The notes under the pieces: model-generated
Seen by the model: only the letters and a program-made list of their open reading frames with translations
Database searches by the model: none
Told to the model about the DNA's origin: nothing
Virus record (IMG/VR): IMGVR_UViG_3300031705_000851
Span: 1 to 24,644 of that record
Reading direction: 5' to 3' (one strand)
From: a virus
DNA: 24,644 bases
Position numbers and translations under genes: made by a program
In this document: positions 1-6,997 of the stretch, piece after piece
How positions within the stretch are numbered: the stretch's first letter is position 1
How the letters are laid out: every line of letters starts with the position of its first letter

Positions 1-1
1 T

Positions 2-340
2 ACTGACACAGCACTATTAGAATTTCAAGGTACATACGATAGAAGCATAAAATGTAATATGAAAGGTTTTGATGTTACATTATATAATATAGACACACAG
101 GACATTATTACACTAAATCATAAACACCTAGCAAAACCAGTTCCAATCATTCCAACACCATCAAAAGATATAAAAATTCAATTTGCATTATTCATGCCAA
201 AGACAATGTATCCAGGTACATGGAAACCTTCATTTACAGGCATGTACATATGTCAAATGGGTATATTCATGGATCAAAAGATGCAAGTCATCTCTCCAGA
301 ATCCTTTGTAGTTAAGCCAACCACAGAAGAATCTAAATAA
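2..340 (+). CDS. Hypothetical protein, 5' end outside the window
   Basis: The reading frame is open back to the first base of the window, so this is the C-terminal part (112 codons) of a longer gene. An internal ATG at 59 exists, but the residues before it (ALLEFQGTYDRSIKCN) read like ordinary coding sequence, so a start at 59 is less likely. The protein is mixed alpha/beta in composition with no obvious signal peptide, membrane segment or catalytic motif. I do not recognise the family. It ends just before a sigma70-type promoter, so it closes the upstream transcription unit. Confidence 0.7.
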   Translation, partial: TDTALLEFQGTYDRSIKCNMKGFDVTLYNIDTQDIITLNHKHLAKPVPIIPTPSKDIKIQFALFMPKTMYPGTWKPSFTGMYICQMGIFMDQKMQVISPESFVVKPTTEESK

Positions 341-343
341 CGG

Positions 344-372
344 TTGACAAAACCAAGAGTTCTTGTTATAAT
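344..372 (+). promoter_or_regulatory. Sigma70-type promoter with a dyad in the spacer
   Basis: There is a perfect TTGACA at 344-349 and a perfect TATAAT at 367-372 with a 17-base spacer. The spacer contains CAAGA-GT-TCTTG (354-365), a dyad of five-base arms. The same dyad type recurs in the promoters at 1924 and 3432, suggesting one shared regulator. It drives the small-gene run beginning at 404. Confidence 0.85.
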
Positions 373-403
373 ATACAACATATTAACTTCCTAACGGAGA
401 ACT

Positions 404-565
404 ATGAAAACCAAAAGACAATTAACTGCGATAAAAAAGCGTATACATAATCACTGGACTGTAAAAATACAAGCTATCTCTCCAAAATTATCCAAAGCTA
501 AAACAAAACTATTTGCAGATGTTGCTACTGATCAATGGATGGAGTTGATAACTGATGACAAATAG
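404..565 (+). CDS. Small basic hypothetical protein (53 aa)
   Basis: An ATG at 404 is preceded by GGAG (396-399), a good Shine-Dalgarno, about 30 bases downstream of the promoter at 344-372. The product is lysine-rich (starts MKTKRQLTAIKKRI) with a more acidic C-terminus (DQWMELITDDK). It has no membrane segment or recognised domain. Its last 11 bases overlap the next gene (ATG at 555), so the two are likely translationally coupled. Function unknown. Confidence 0.65.
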   Translation: MKTKRQLTAIKKRIHNHWTVKIQAISPKLSKAKTKLFADVATDQWMELITDDK

Positions 566-767
566 CACAGAAGAAGCGTTTACTCCAAAAGACACCTGCA
601 GTATTTGCGATAGTAAGTATGACGAAGATGCAGGTGGAATACAAGGACACTTTGGTATATTACCAGTTACGTTTTGTGAATGGTGTTACAGTAGTATCTA
701 CAGTATGGTTGAACAAGACATCAGAGATAATTTAGAACCAGAGCCTTGTGGGATGAGTCGCAAATGA
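555..767 (+). CDS. Small CxxC...CxxC zinc-ribbon-like protein (70 aa)
   Basis: The protein has two CxxC pairs, CSIC at about residues 15-18 and CEWC at about 41-44. That spacing fits a treble-clef or zinc-ribbon knuckle binding one zinc ion. The rest is acidic and short, so it could be a protein- or nucleic-acid-binding adaptor. The start overlaps the preceding gene and the stop overlaps the next start (ATGA at 764-767), placing it in the middle of a three-gene operon. No closer family is recognised, and zinc binding is inferred from the cysteine spacing only. Confidence 0.65.
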   Translation: MTNSTEEAFTPKDTCSICDSKYDEDAGGIQGHFGILPVTFCEWCYSSIYSMVEQDIRDNLEPEPCGMSRK

Positions 768-904
768 AATATATCACATTAGCATTAAGTACATTAGTGT
801 TATCGGGCTGTTTCTTATCAAGCAACTGGACGCAACGTTTACCTGCAGACGTTGACTATGAAGCAAGACACAAAGACACATTAGAACGCAGACACAATGG
901 TTAA
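764..904 (+). CDS. Small lipoprotein (46 aa)
   Basis: The N-terminus is a compact lipoprotein signal: MKY, a hydrophobic run of about 11 residues, then the lipobox LSGC with the lipidated cysteine at residue 16. The predicted mature peptide is only 31 residues, charged and helical-looking (about residues 31-46 are rich in R, H, E and K). This is the size and layout seen in phage outer-membrane spanins and immunity lipoproteins, but no lysis genes are visible nearby, so that role is only a suggestion. It is coupled to the upstream gene by an ATGA overlap. Its TAA stop lies inside the late-promoter box at 901-908. Confidence 0.65.
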   Translation: MKYITLALSTLVLSGCFLSSNWTQRLPADVDYEARHKDTLERRHNG

Positions 905-908
905 ATAC
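901..908 (+). promoter_or_regulatory. T4-type late promoter box, leaderless arrangement
   Basis: TTAAATAC is followed by exactly four bases and then the ATG at 913. With T4 late promoter geometry (TATAAATA at -13 to -6), +1 would be the A of the ATG. There is no Shine-Dalgarno before 913. The same box-N4-ATG layout occurs at 4264, 6985, 17350, 23065 and, on the reverse strand, 18645. Confidence 0.6.
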
Positions 909-912
909 AGCT

Positions 913-1905
913 ATGTTATACTCTCGCATAGAACAAATACAATTTGACCTAAATGTCACTTGTAATGCCTTCTGTCCAGGTTGTCATCGATATACGTTTG
1001 TTGACAACCAAATGTATCTCAACCCACATTTAAACTTTAACTCCAGTATAAGTATAGACATTATTGAACGTGTAATGCAAAACCCACGACTAAATGATGA
1101 TGTATGGATTGACATGGTAGGACTGGTCGGAGAGCCAGTTGCACACAAAGACTTCTTAGAAATTACTGATGTTATATACAAGTATAGACCTAATGCAAAT
1201 CTAAACGTACACACAAATGGTGGACTTAGATCTGTAGAATTCTTTACTGCACTTGGTGATAAAATAAAAAGACAAGGACCCGGAAGTTCAGTTACATTTA
1301 GTATTGATGGACTAAAAGATACAAATAACATATATCGTATAGGTGTTATTTGGGAAAAAATAATGGAAAATGCAAAAGCAATAGTTAGTACTGGCGCTAG
1401 TGTAACTTGGAAATGTATTGAGTTTCCATGGAATACACATCAGCAAAATGAAATAGAACAATCAGCTAAAGACATGGGCATGAATTTCCGTTGGGAACCT
1501 AATAGAGATAAAGGGTCTAAGCGTATGGAATTATACATGGACGCTATTAATAATAGGTTTCATAAAAAAACTCCAGCTCCTATGAATGTAAATCCCAATG
1601 CAGAAATTGGACAAGGATACGAGTTTGATTTCCCTGAAATTAAAGACCGTTGTTTTGATGAAAAAGCAATCTATATAAACTATGATGGTAGAGTATTGCC
1701 GTGTTGTATGTTTAATGCAGCCACAACAGATGAACAATACATGAAAGAAATAGACTCATTTATATATGGAACAAACAGCAAATGGAATGATTTGCATACA
1801 TATAGTTTAGAAGAAGTAATGAATAACAACTGGTGGCGAATGTTGTTTGATAGCTTAACTACAGCACCTTGTACAGTTTGTGTGCATTCTTGTGAAAAAA
1901 TATAA
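913..1905 (+). CDS. Radical SAM/SPASM-like protein, copy 1 (330 aa)
   Basis: The radical SAM cluster motif CNAFCPGC (C17, C21, C24; CxxxCxxC) binds the SAM-coordinated 4Fe-4S cluster. It is followed by GLVGEP (the glycine-rich strand after the cluster), the HTNGG segment and FSIDGL, as in radical SAM barrels. The C-terminal part has SPASM/twitch-like cysteines: C before a DxG segment, PCC (about 238-240 of the domain), and a terminal CxxCxxxC (C320, C323, C327), suggesting auxiliary Fe-S clusters. Such enzymes often modify peptides or RNA; the substrate cannot be deduced. It is closely related to the gene at 4276 and more distantly to that at 23078. It has a late box and no ribosome binding site. 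Confidence 0.85.
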   Translation: MLYSRIEQIQFDLNVTCNAFCPGCHRYTFVDNQMYLNPHLNFNSSISIDIIERVMQNPRLNDDVWIDMVGLVGEPVAHKDFLEITDVIYKYRPNANLNVHTNGGLRSVEFFTALGDKIKRQGPGSSVTFSIDGLKDTNNIYRIGVIWEKIMENAKAIVSTGASVTWKCIEFPWNTHQQNEIEQSAKDMGMNFRWEPNRDKGSKRMELYMDAINNRFHKKTPAPMNVNPNAEIGQGYEFDFPEIKDRCFDEKAIYINYDGRVLPCCMFNAATTDEQYMKEIDSFIYGTNSKWNDLHTYSLEEVMNNNWWRMLFDSLTTAPCTVCVHSCEKI

Positions 1906-1923
1906 AAAAGATGAAATAAAAGG

Positions 1924-1952
1924 TTGACAAGTAAGACGTCTTGCCGTATAAT
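1924..1952 (+). promoter_or_regulatory. Sigma70-type promoter with a perfect spacer palindrome
   Basis: TTGACA at 1924-1929 and TATAAT at 1947-1952 are both consensus with a 17-base spacer. The spacer holds AAGACGTCTT (1933-1942), a perfect ten-base palindrome matching the dyads at 355-364 and 3441-3450. Confidence 0.85.
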
Positions 1953-1983
1953 GTATACATAAGCTAAAAAACAGGAGTTGATT

Positions 1984-2316
1984 ATGCAAAACGAGATACA
2001 AACATTGGTTAAAACTATTAAAGCAGATTATGTTAGATGGTGTACACAAAATGGCACTAAACCCTTAACAGGTTATTTTGCAGAAACAGTTGCTAACTTT
2101 GATGAGAGTGTACAAATTAAAGAAGGCAAAAAGTACATTAAGATTATTACCAAAGATACTTTATGGGGCTTTATTATGAAAAATGATGATGCTAAATTTA
2201 AAAAAGGTGATATTCTTAAAGCAGCAAGTTTTAATGCACCTGCTCGTAACCAAGCTCGTGGAAACATATTTGAAAAATACAGTGTAGCGTGGACAGGCCC
2301 ACATTACTTAAAATAA
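1984..2316 (+). CDS. Conserved hypothetical phage protein (110 aa)
   Basis: The ATG at 1984 sits six bases after AGGAG (1973-1977), which favours it over the in-frame TTG at 1978. The protein is soluble and basic. The C-terminal half has a pattern (GFI near 60, KKGDILKAA, PARNQARGNI, WTGPHYL at the end) that resembles conserved uncharacterised proteins of T4-like phages of marine bacteria; this is recollection, not a search. No catalytic motif is evident. It is the first gene after the palindromic promoter and probably co-transcribed with the genes at 2326, 2465 and 3202. Confidence 0.7.
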   Translation: MQNEIQTLVKTIKADYVRWCTQNGTKPLTGYFAETVANFDESVQIKEGKKYIKIITKDTLWGFIMKNDDAKFKKGDILKAASFNAPARNQARGNIFEKYSVAWTGPHYLK

Positions 2317-2325
2317 GGAAAGATT

Positions 2326-2475
2326 ATGAGTAAAACAGGAAACTGGGTTTTGGGAATGCAAGAAGATGCGTATGATATTACTCTTGCAGAATTTATTAAA
2401 AAATACGGCGAAGGTCAATCACCTATTTGGCATAATGCACAAGAGGAAGATGAAGGGGTGCTAATTGACGAATAA
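2326..2475 (+). CDS. Small acidic hypothetical protein (49 aa)
   Basis: An ATG at 2326 follows the ribosome binding site AAGGAAAG just after the preceding stop. The product is acidic with a run of E and D near the C-terminus and no hydrophobic segment. The 3' end overlaps the presumed TTG start of the next gene by 11 bases, implying coupled translation. Its function is not recognised. It is too short for most gene callers, but the ribosome binding site and overlaps support it. Confidence 0.6.
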   Translation: MSKTGNWVLGMQEDAYDITLAEFIKKYGEGQSPIWHNAQEEDEGVLIDE

Positions 2476-3205
2476 AGCATATGTGTTTGATGTTGATGGA
2501 ACACTAACACCAAGTCGTGGAAAAATGGACTTTGAATTTAATAAGTTTTTCTACGACTTCTGTTTGCTCAATGATGTGTATCTTTGCACAGGAAGTGATT
2601 TTCCAAAAACTGTTGAGCAAGTAGGCAACATAATTTACAGTGCATCCAAGCGTGTATATAACTGTAGTGGAAATGATGCATATGAAGGGTTTGAAAATGT
2701 GTATCGTACAGAGTGGAATCTAGCAGATGAACCTTGGAAATATCTAGAAACTAAATTAGCTGAAAGTAACTTTCAACAAAAAGCAGGTGGACATTTTGAC
2801 GAACGTCCTGGTTTATTAAACTTCAGTATTGTTGGTAGAATGTGTACACAGCAACAACGTAAAGATTATGTCTTGTATGATACATATCATTTAGAGCGTG
2901 AGAATATAGCAAAAGAATTTAATGCTATGTTTGGCAAAGAACATAATATTATGGCAACTGTAGCAGGTGAAACAGGATTAGACATAACACAACAAGGATG
3001 CGGTAAAGCACAAATACTTAAAGATTTTACTGCATATGAAGAAATTATATTCTTTGGTGATAAAACAATGACTGGCGGTAACGACTATGATATTGCACAA
3101 GCATTAATAGGCAGTGGGCATACAGTATTTTCAGTAAAGGAATGGCAAGATACATATCGTATCTTAACACAAATTGGTCTTTACGAACATGAGATATTTC
3201 ATTGA
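2465..3205 (+). CDS. Phosphomannomutase-like HAD phosphatase (246 aa)
   Basis: The HAD motif I is DVDGTLT (nucleophile D9, acid/base D11), followed by PSR as in eukaryotic-type phosphomannomutases. The C-terminal motif FFGDKTMTGGNDYDI (about 202-216) is the PMM version of HAD motif IV, with GD and GGND binding Mg2+. A CSGN segment near 68 fits the cap region. The length matches the roughly 250-residue PMM family, which interconverts mannose-6-P and mannose-1-P. Activity could instead be a sugar-phosphate phosphatase. The best start is TTG at 2465, preceded by AGGGG; no nearby in-frame ATG would retain motif I. A role in making nucleotide sugars would fit the cytidylyltransferase at 13878 and the glycosyltransferase-like gene at 18689. 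Confidence 0.8.
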   Translation: MTNKAYVFDVDGTLTPSRGKMDFEFNKFFYDFCLLNDVYLCTGSDFPKTVEQVGNIIYSASKRVYNCSGNDAYEGFENVYRTEWNLADEPWKYLETKLAESNFQQKAGGHFDERPGLLNFSIVGRMCTQQQRKDYVLYDTYHLERENIAKEFNAMFGKEHNIMATVAGETGLDITQQGCGKAQILKDFTAYEEIIFFGDKTMTGGNDYDIAQALIGSGHTVFSVKEWQDTYRILTQIGLYEHEIFH

Positions 3206-3393
3206 GACCAATAAGAAAGGGTAAAGTTTGGACCTGGTTGCCAAGACGAGTAGACAGTGGAAAGTTAATCTTTTTCAATTATTACTATTATGAAGAATTC
3301 CTAAGAACAGCAGACCCAAGACAAAATTGGGTTCATAGATACGAATACACTAAGCGAGAATATTTCATAAAAATACTTATAGATAATAACTAA
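3202..3393 (+). CDS. Small aromatic-rich hypothetical protein (63 aa)
   Basis: The frame starts at a TTG that overlaps the preceding TGA stop (TTGA at 3202-3205) and ends just before a terminator, as expected for the last gene of an operon. The product is basic and unusually rich in aromatics, with FFNYYYYEEF around residues 24-33 and several W residues. It has no signal peptide or catalytic motif. Coupled translation from the HAD gene would explain the weak start. Unrecognised family. Confidence 0.6.
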   Translation: MRPIRKGKVWTWLPRRVDSGKLIFFNYYYYEEFLRTADPRQNWVHRYEYTKREYFIKILIDNN

Positions 3394-3417
3394 GCCCTTG
3401 CAATATAAGGGTTTTTT
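3392..3417 (+). terminator. Rho-independent terminator
   Basis: AAGCCCTT and AAGGGTTT form a stem of about eight pairs (one G-U) with loop GCAATAT, followed by a T run. It overlaps the stop codon of the gene ending at 3393 and closes the 1924-3393 unit. Confidence 0.85.
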
Positions 3418-3431
3418 ATTGACGAATTCGG

Positions 3432-3460
3432 TTGACAACCAAGACATCTTGTTGTATAAT
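3432..3460 (+). promoter_or_regulatory. Sigma70-type promoter with a dyad in the spacer
   Basis: TTGACA at 3432-3437 and TATAAT at 3455-3460 are separated by 17 bases. CAAGA-CA-TCTTG (3440-3451) is the third copy of the spacer dyad and has the same position relative to -35 as the one at 1933. Confidence 0.85.
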
Positions 3461-3491
3461 AGTAGCATAAGTTAACAAAAAGGATAACAAT

Positions 3492-3731
3492 ATGACAAAC
3501 GTATTTAAAACAGCATTTACTAAGTATGCAACATTAGCTGAAAACCAACTAGAAGATAACAATGTTAATTGGAATTTTGTTGATGCAGATCTTTGCATGG
3601 ATGGATGGGGTGATGCAAATATGTTAGGCAATAGTTACGTAGAGATGTTTGAGAAATGCGCAGATCAATTTGAATTGAATCAAGCAGCAGATCGGTTAGA
3701 CGTTTTAAAGAGTGATTATTTAGGTCAATAA
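3492..3731 (+). CDS. Small acidic hypothetical protein (79 aa)
   Basis: The ATG is preceded by AAAGGATAAC (AGGA as ribosome binding site) and lies about 30 bases downstream of the palindromic promoter. The protein is acidic and probably helical with a DADLCMDGWGDAN segment mid-protein. It has no hydrophobic segment. It shares a transcript with the HD-domain gene 12 bases downstream. The family is not recognised. Confidence 0.65.
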   Translation: MTNVFKTAFTKYATLAENQLEDNNVNWNFVDADLCMDGWGDANMLGNSYVEMFEKCADQFELNQAADRLDVLKSDYLGQ

Positions 3732-3743
3732 TTGGAGTAAGTT

Positions 3744-4253
3744 ATGTTAGTAACACAAGCACAAATGTTTGCAACAGCGGCACACGCCGCAATTGGACAA
3801 AAACGTAAATACAGTGGAGATGATTATATTGTTCATCCAGCTCGCGTAGCCAGTATTGTTACACAACATGGCGGAACAGATGAAATGGTTGCTGCTGCCT
3901 GGTTACATGATACTGTGGAAGATACAGATGTATCACCTGATCTTATCCTTGATATGTTTGGTGGGAAAGTTGCTGATATTGTCGAAGGACTTACTGATAT
4001 TAGTTTAGCAACAGACGGCAACCGAGCAAAGCGTAAATCAATCGATTGTATACACAGTGCAAATTCATCAACTGAATCACAATTTGTAAAGTGTGCTGAT
4101 ATTATTGATAACAGTTGGGATATTGCTGACAATGATAAGAGTTTTGCAAAGGTATACAAATCAGAAGTATTTGTTTTATTGCATGCAATGACTAAAGTAA
4201 AGCATACCGAGATTTGGGATCAAGCAATGCATAGCGTCGAGTTAATGCCTTAA
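3744..4253 (+). CDS. Small HD-domain (p)ppGpp hydrolase-like protein (169 aa)
   Basis: The order of motifs matches the hydrolase domain of RelA/SpoT and the small MESH1-type enzymes. These are HPARVA (H31), WLHDTVEDT (H55, D56, E59, D60), and a distal KCADIIDN (D119, N123). The size is close to single-domain MESH1 proteins, and no synthetase or regulatory domain is present. The expected reaction is removal of pyrophosphate from (p)ppGpp, using Mn2+ held by H31, H55, D56 and D119. In a phage this could blunt the host stringent response during infection, a role others have proposed for phage MazG; here that is inference. A good GGAG ribosome binding site precedes the ATG. Confidence 0.8.
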   Translation: MLVTQAQMFATAAHAAIGQKRKYSGDDYIVHPARVASIVTQHGGTDEMVAAAWLHDTVEDTDVSPDLILDMFGGKVADIVEGLTDISLATDGNRAKRKSIDCIHSANSSTESQFVKCADIIDNSWDIADNDKSFAKVYKSEVFVLLHAMTKVKHTEIWDQAMHSVELMP

Positions 4254-4263
4254 TTGGCATTAA

Positions 4264-4271
4264 CTAAATAC
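4264..4271 (+). promoter_or_regulatory. T4-type late promoter box, leaderless arrangement
   Basis: CTAAATAC is followed by four bases (acgt) and the ATG at 4276, with no Shine-Dalgarno. Predicted +1 is the A of the ATG. Confidence 0.6.
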
Positions 4272-4275
4272 ACGT

Positions 4276-5250
4276 ATGCTTTATAAAACAATTGATACTG
4301 TAGAGTTTGATCTAAATACAGTGTGCAATAGTTATTGTCCACCATGCCACAGATACACAGTGCAAGACGGTGAACTATTTCACAATCCTTACGTAAAACT
4401 TAATTCAAACTTAGACCTGTCTGTAATCGAACGTGTGTTTGAGAACAGTAGATTAACTGATGATTGTTTTGTTGATTTAGTAGGACTAGTAGGTGAACCA
4501 ATTGCACATCCAAACTTTATGGAAATTATAGATATTATTTATAAGCACAAACCTGATGCTGCAATTAATTTGCACACAAATGGTGGATTACGTACTGAGA
4601 AGTTTTTCTTTGATCTAGCTAAAAAGTTTAATAAGAATAGTTGGATTAAATTTTCATTAGACGGATTAGAAGATACAAATGGTATATATCGTATTGGTGT
4701 AGACTATAATAAAGTAGTTGCAAATATGCGAGCATTTATAGATGGTGGTGGCCGTGCAATTTGGAAGTTTATTACATTTGAATGGAATAAACATCAAGTA
4801 GAAGAAGCAGAAGCATTAGCCAAAGAATATGGTTGCTATAAATTTCAACAAGATTGGGATGTCAATGACCTAGATATAGATATATTCATGGCCGCAGCTC
4901 AGAAGAAAATTAATAAAAAAGTTGCATCAAAAGCAGCAGTTTTTATTGATGTACCAAGTAATAGATCAACCAAAATTAAAGATAAATGTTTTTCGTATAA
5001 AAAAATATATGTAAATGCACATGGATATGTTATTCCGTGTTGTATGTTTAATGGTGCATTTACATATGAATCAATGCGTGACAAAACACTTAACTTTATT
5101 AAAGAAGATAGAGAAGAAGATTGGAACAGTTTATATAACAATAGCTTAGAAACTATAATGAGCAATACATGGTGGCAAAAGTTAAAAGACAGTTTTGAAA
5201 CAAAACCATGTGATATCTGTGTAAGCTCGTGTGGTGTTAAATTAGATTGA
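4276..5250 (+). CDS. Radical SAM/SPASM-like protein, copy 2 (324 aa)
   Basis: It is a clear paralogue of the protein at 913. Both start MLY, share the cluster motif (here CNSYCPPCHRYT; C17, C21, C24), LVGLVGEP, LHTNGGLR, FSLDGLEDTNGIYRIGV and the C-terminal PCCMFN. The last cysteines are CDICVSSC (C312, C315, C319). Two different proteins of one tight subfamily suggest two related substrates or a pair working together. The substrate is unknown. Like copy 1 it has a late box four bases upstream and no ribosome binding site. It needs two or more Fe-S clusters per chain, which links it to iscS and iscU in this window. Confidence 0.85.
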   Translation: MLYKTIDTVEFDLNTVCNSYCPPCHRYTVQDGELFHNPYVKLNSNLDLSVIERVFENSRLTDDCFVDLVGLVGEPIAHPNFMEIIDIIYKHKPDAAINLHTNGGLRTEKFFFDLAKKFNKNSWIKFSLDGLEDTNGIYRIGVDYNKVVANMRAFIDGGGRAIWKFITFEWNKHQVEEAEALAKEYGCYKFQQDWDVNDLDIDIFMAAAQKKINKKVASKAAVFIDVPSNRSTKIKDKCFSYKKIYVNAHGYVIPCCMFNGAFTYESMRDKTLNFIKEDREEDWNSLYNNSLETIMSNTWWQKLKDSFETKPCDICVSSCGVKLD

Positions 5251-5275
5251 CTTATACCAATAATTAGTGTATTAT
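5247..5275 (+). promoter_or_regulatory. Sigma70-type promoter
   Basis: TTGACT (5247-5252), overlapping the stop of the radical SAM gene, is 17 bases from TATTAT (5270-5275). It lies upstream of the gene at 5304. It has no AAGA/TCTT dyad. Confidence 0.55.
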
Positions 5276-5303
5276 ATATTATAATAGATAAGAGGAATTA
5301 AAA

Positions 5304-5531
5304 ATGATTTTAGAACTACTTAGCACTCCGTTAACTTGGGGATTGGGAACATTTGTTATAGTATGTGCATGGCACAATTATAAGGTAGGAAGATTAGCAG
5401 GAATAGCAGAAGGTGTGGACGTAGCACTTACTATGCTTAGTAATGAAAAACTGATTGATCTAGAACACGGACAAGACGGTGAAATTATTATTCATGCCAT
5501 AGATGGCAGTGCAAAAAAGAAAACAAGGTAA
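5304..5531 (+). CDS. Small membrane-anchored hypothetical protein (75 aa)
   Basis: The N-terminal 25 residues include a hydrophobic span (about residues 8-23, LTWGLGTFVIVCAWHN), likely one transmembrane helix. A soluble, acidic tail and a lysine-rich C-terminus follow. The ribosome binding site AGAGGAA is well placed before the ATG. It ends immediately before the oxygenase gene. The family is not recognised. Confidence 0.65.
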   Translation: MILELLSTPLTWGLGTFVIVCAWHNYKVGRLAGIAEGVDVALTMLSNEKLIDLEHGQDGEIIIHAIDGSAKKKTR

Positions 5532-5532
5532 A

Positions 5533-6372
5533 ATGTATTATAAACGACAACTATTAGATATGCAAAAGCGAGCAGAGCTTGCATTAGAACAATCGCCAGC
5601 ACTAGCAACAACATTTGCAGATAGATTTCAAATGGCAGAAGATTTGTTTGCAAGGTTAGATAAACAAATGTTTATTGACTGCAATGATATTGATCCAACT
5701 GATCCATACAAAATTGAAACATGGAAAGACGAAAATGTTCCAGAAAAGAGTTTTGCACTAAAACATCAAGGTCCTGTATTTGGATTTGATATTGATACTA
5801 TGGTAGGGCCAGAGAGTTGGCATGATGAAACATCTGGAATGGATGATTATGTATTGCGTAGAAAATGTTATATATATGATTGGACAGCAGATAAACTAAA
5901 AGAAGACTTTCCAGAACTAACATATTTTACAAATTTACATAAAGAATTTGTTCCTGTATTGGATTATTATTATAACGAATGTTTTAACGATCAGTATATA
6001 GATGTTGAAAAAGTTTTACACAAACTTATGGTTATTGAATATTCGCATCCATCTGCAAATCAAGGCAATATTGTAGACCACAAGAAACACAATACAGAGC
6101 GGTTTGGTGATATACATTGTGATGAAACACTAGGTGGATTACATCTAGGAGAAAACGTAGTAGAGTTTTATATAGAAAACCATTTAACAAACGAACGTAA
6201 GAGTGTAGAAGGATTATCTAATAATAATACACTTTGGTTCTTTGGAGAATTTAGTGAACGTAGCGGGTGGCAACCAAGCATGCACGGCATGCAGCACAAC
6301 GCAGAAGACGATACCTGGAAAAGGTATAGTATAATTTTTGATTTACAAGCAAGATATAAAGGAGAAGAATAA
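5533..6372 (+). CDS. 2OG-Fe(II) oxygenase-like protein (279 aa)
   Basis: The C-terminal half carries the facial triad of 2-oxoglutarate/Fe(II) dioxygenases. H195xD197 is in IHCDETLGG, the distal histidine is H251 (or H255) in MHGMQHN, and R264 in KRYSIIFDL would bind 2OG. The N-terminal half is helical and specific to this protein. Such enzymes hydroxylate proteins, nucleobases or small molecules; the substrate is unknown. ATG 5533 with AAGG five bases upstream is preferred over the ATG at 5503, which would overlap the preceding gene by 29 bases. The stop overlaps the clpP start (TAATG), so it is co-translated with ClpP. Confidence 0.7.
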   Translation: MYYKRQLLDMQKRAELALEQSPALATTFADRFQMAEDLFARLDKQMFIDCNDIDPTDPYKIETWKDENVPEKSFALKHQGPVFGFDIDTMVGPESWHDETSGMDDYVLRRKCYIYDWTADKLKEDFPELTYFTNLHKEFVPVLDYYYNECFNDQYIDVEKVLHKLMVIEYSHPSANQGNIVDHKKHNTERFGDIHCDETLGGLHLGENVVEFYIENHLTNERKSVEGLSNNNTLWFFGEFSERSGWQPSMHGMQHNAEDDTWKRYSIIFDLQARYKGEE

Positions 6373-6962
6373 TGGCATTAGTACCAATGGTGGTCGAACA
6401 AACAGGCCGCGGAGAACGCAGTTACGATATTTACAGTAGACTATTAAAAGATCGTATTGTAATGTTAACTGGAGAAGTAAACGACATGACAGCAAATTTA
6501 GTTGTTGCACAAATGTTGTTCTTAGAATCACAGAATAGTTCAGACCCTATTAATTTTTACATTAACTCACCAGGCGGTGCAGTAACAGCAGGTCTTGGAA
6601 TATATGACACAATGCAATTTATTAAATCGCCAGTAAGTACAATTGTAATGGGACAAGCATGTAGCATGGGTTCATTCCTATCACAAGCAGGTGAAGCAGG
6701 ACAACGTCTTGTATTACCAAATTCACGTACAATGATTCACCAACCAAGTGGCGGTGCAGGTGGACAAGCAACTGATATGCAGATCCAAGTAAATGAGATT
6801 ATTAAAATTAAAAAGAACTTAACAGAGATCTATGTTAAACATAACAGTGTTGGCAAGACGTATGACGAACTTGTAGACGCAATGGAACGTGATAACTTTA
6901 TGTCTGCAGAAGAAGCAGTTGCGTTCGGATTAGCCGATAAAGTTATAGAAAGAAAAGCATAA
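6372..6962 (+). CDS. clpP: ATP-dependent Clp protease proteolytic subunit ClpP (196 aa)
   Basis: It is a full-length ClpP serine peptidase. The triad is S98 in GQACSMGS, H123 in MIHQPSGG and D174 in [14 protein letters not shown] (oxyanion region) and the C-terminal [13 protein letters not shown] are also conserved. There is no long propeptide. ClpP forms a double heptamer and needs an AAA+ partner; a matching ClpX is encoded at 10186 in this window. It starts on the stop of the oxygenase gene (TAATG). It may work in a phage-specific ClpXP or mix with host subunits. Family assignment is very secure. Confidence 0.97.
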   Translation: MALVPMVVEQTGRGERSYDIYSRLLKDRIVMLTGEVNDMTANLVVAQMLFLESQNSSDPINFYINSPGGAVTAGLGIYDTMQFIKSPVSTIVMGQACSMGSFLSQAGEAGQRLVLPNSRTMIHQPSGGAGGQATDMQIQVNEIIKIKKNLTEIYVKHNSVGKTYDELVDAMERDNFMSAEEAVAFGLADKVIERKA

Positions 6963-6984
6963 CGTTAAGTTAGGTATATATTTG

Positions 6985-6993
6985 TATAAATAC
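6985..6993 (+). promoter_or_regulatory. T4-type late promoter, consensus box, leaderless arrangement
   Basis: TATAAATAC contains the exact T4 late consensus TATAAATA. Four bases (ttat) separate it from the ATG at 6998, so +1 would be the A of the start codon. There is no Shine-Dalgarno in the 35-base intergenic gap. Confidence 0.7.
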
Positions 6994-6997
6994 TTAT

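Noticed and set aside
3806-3812. TAAATAC inside the HD-domain gene, and another at 4313-4319 inside the second radical SAM gene
   Set aside because: Neither is followed by an ATG at four bases, and both are inside conserved coding sequence, so they are probably chance in AT-rich DNA.
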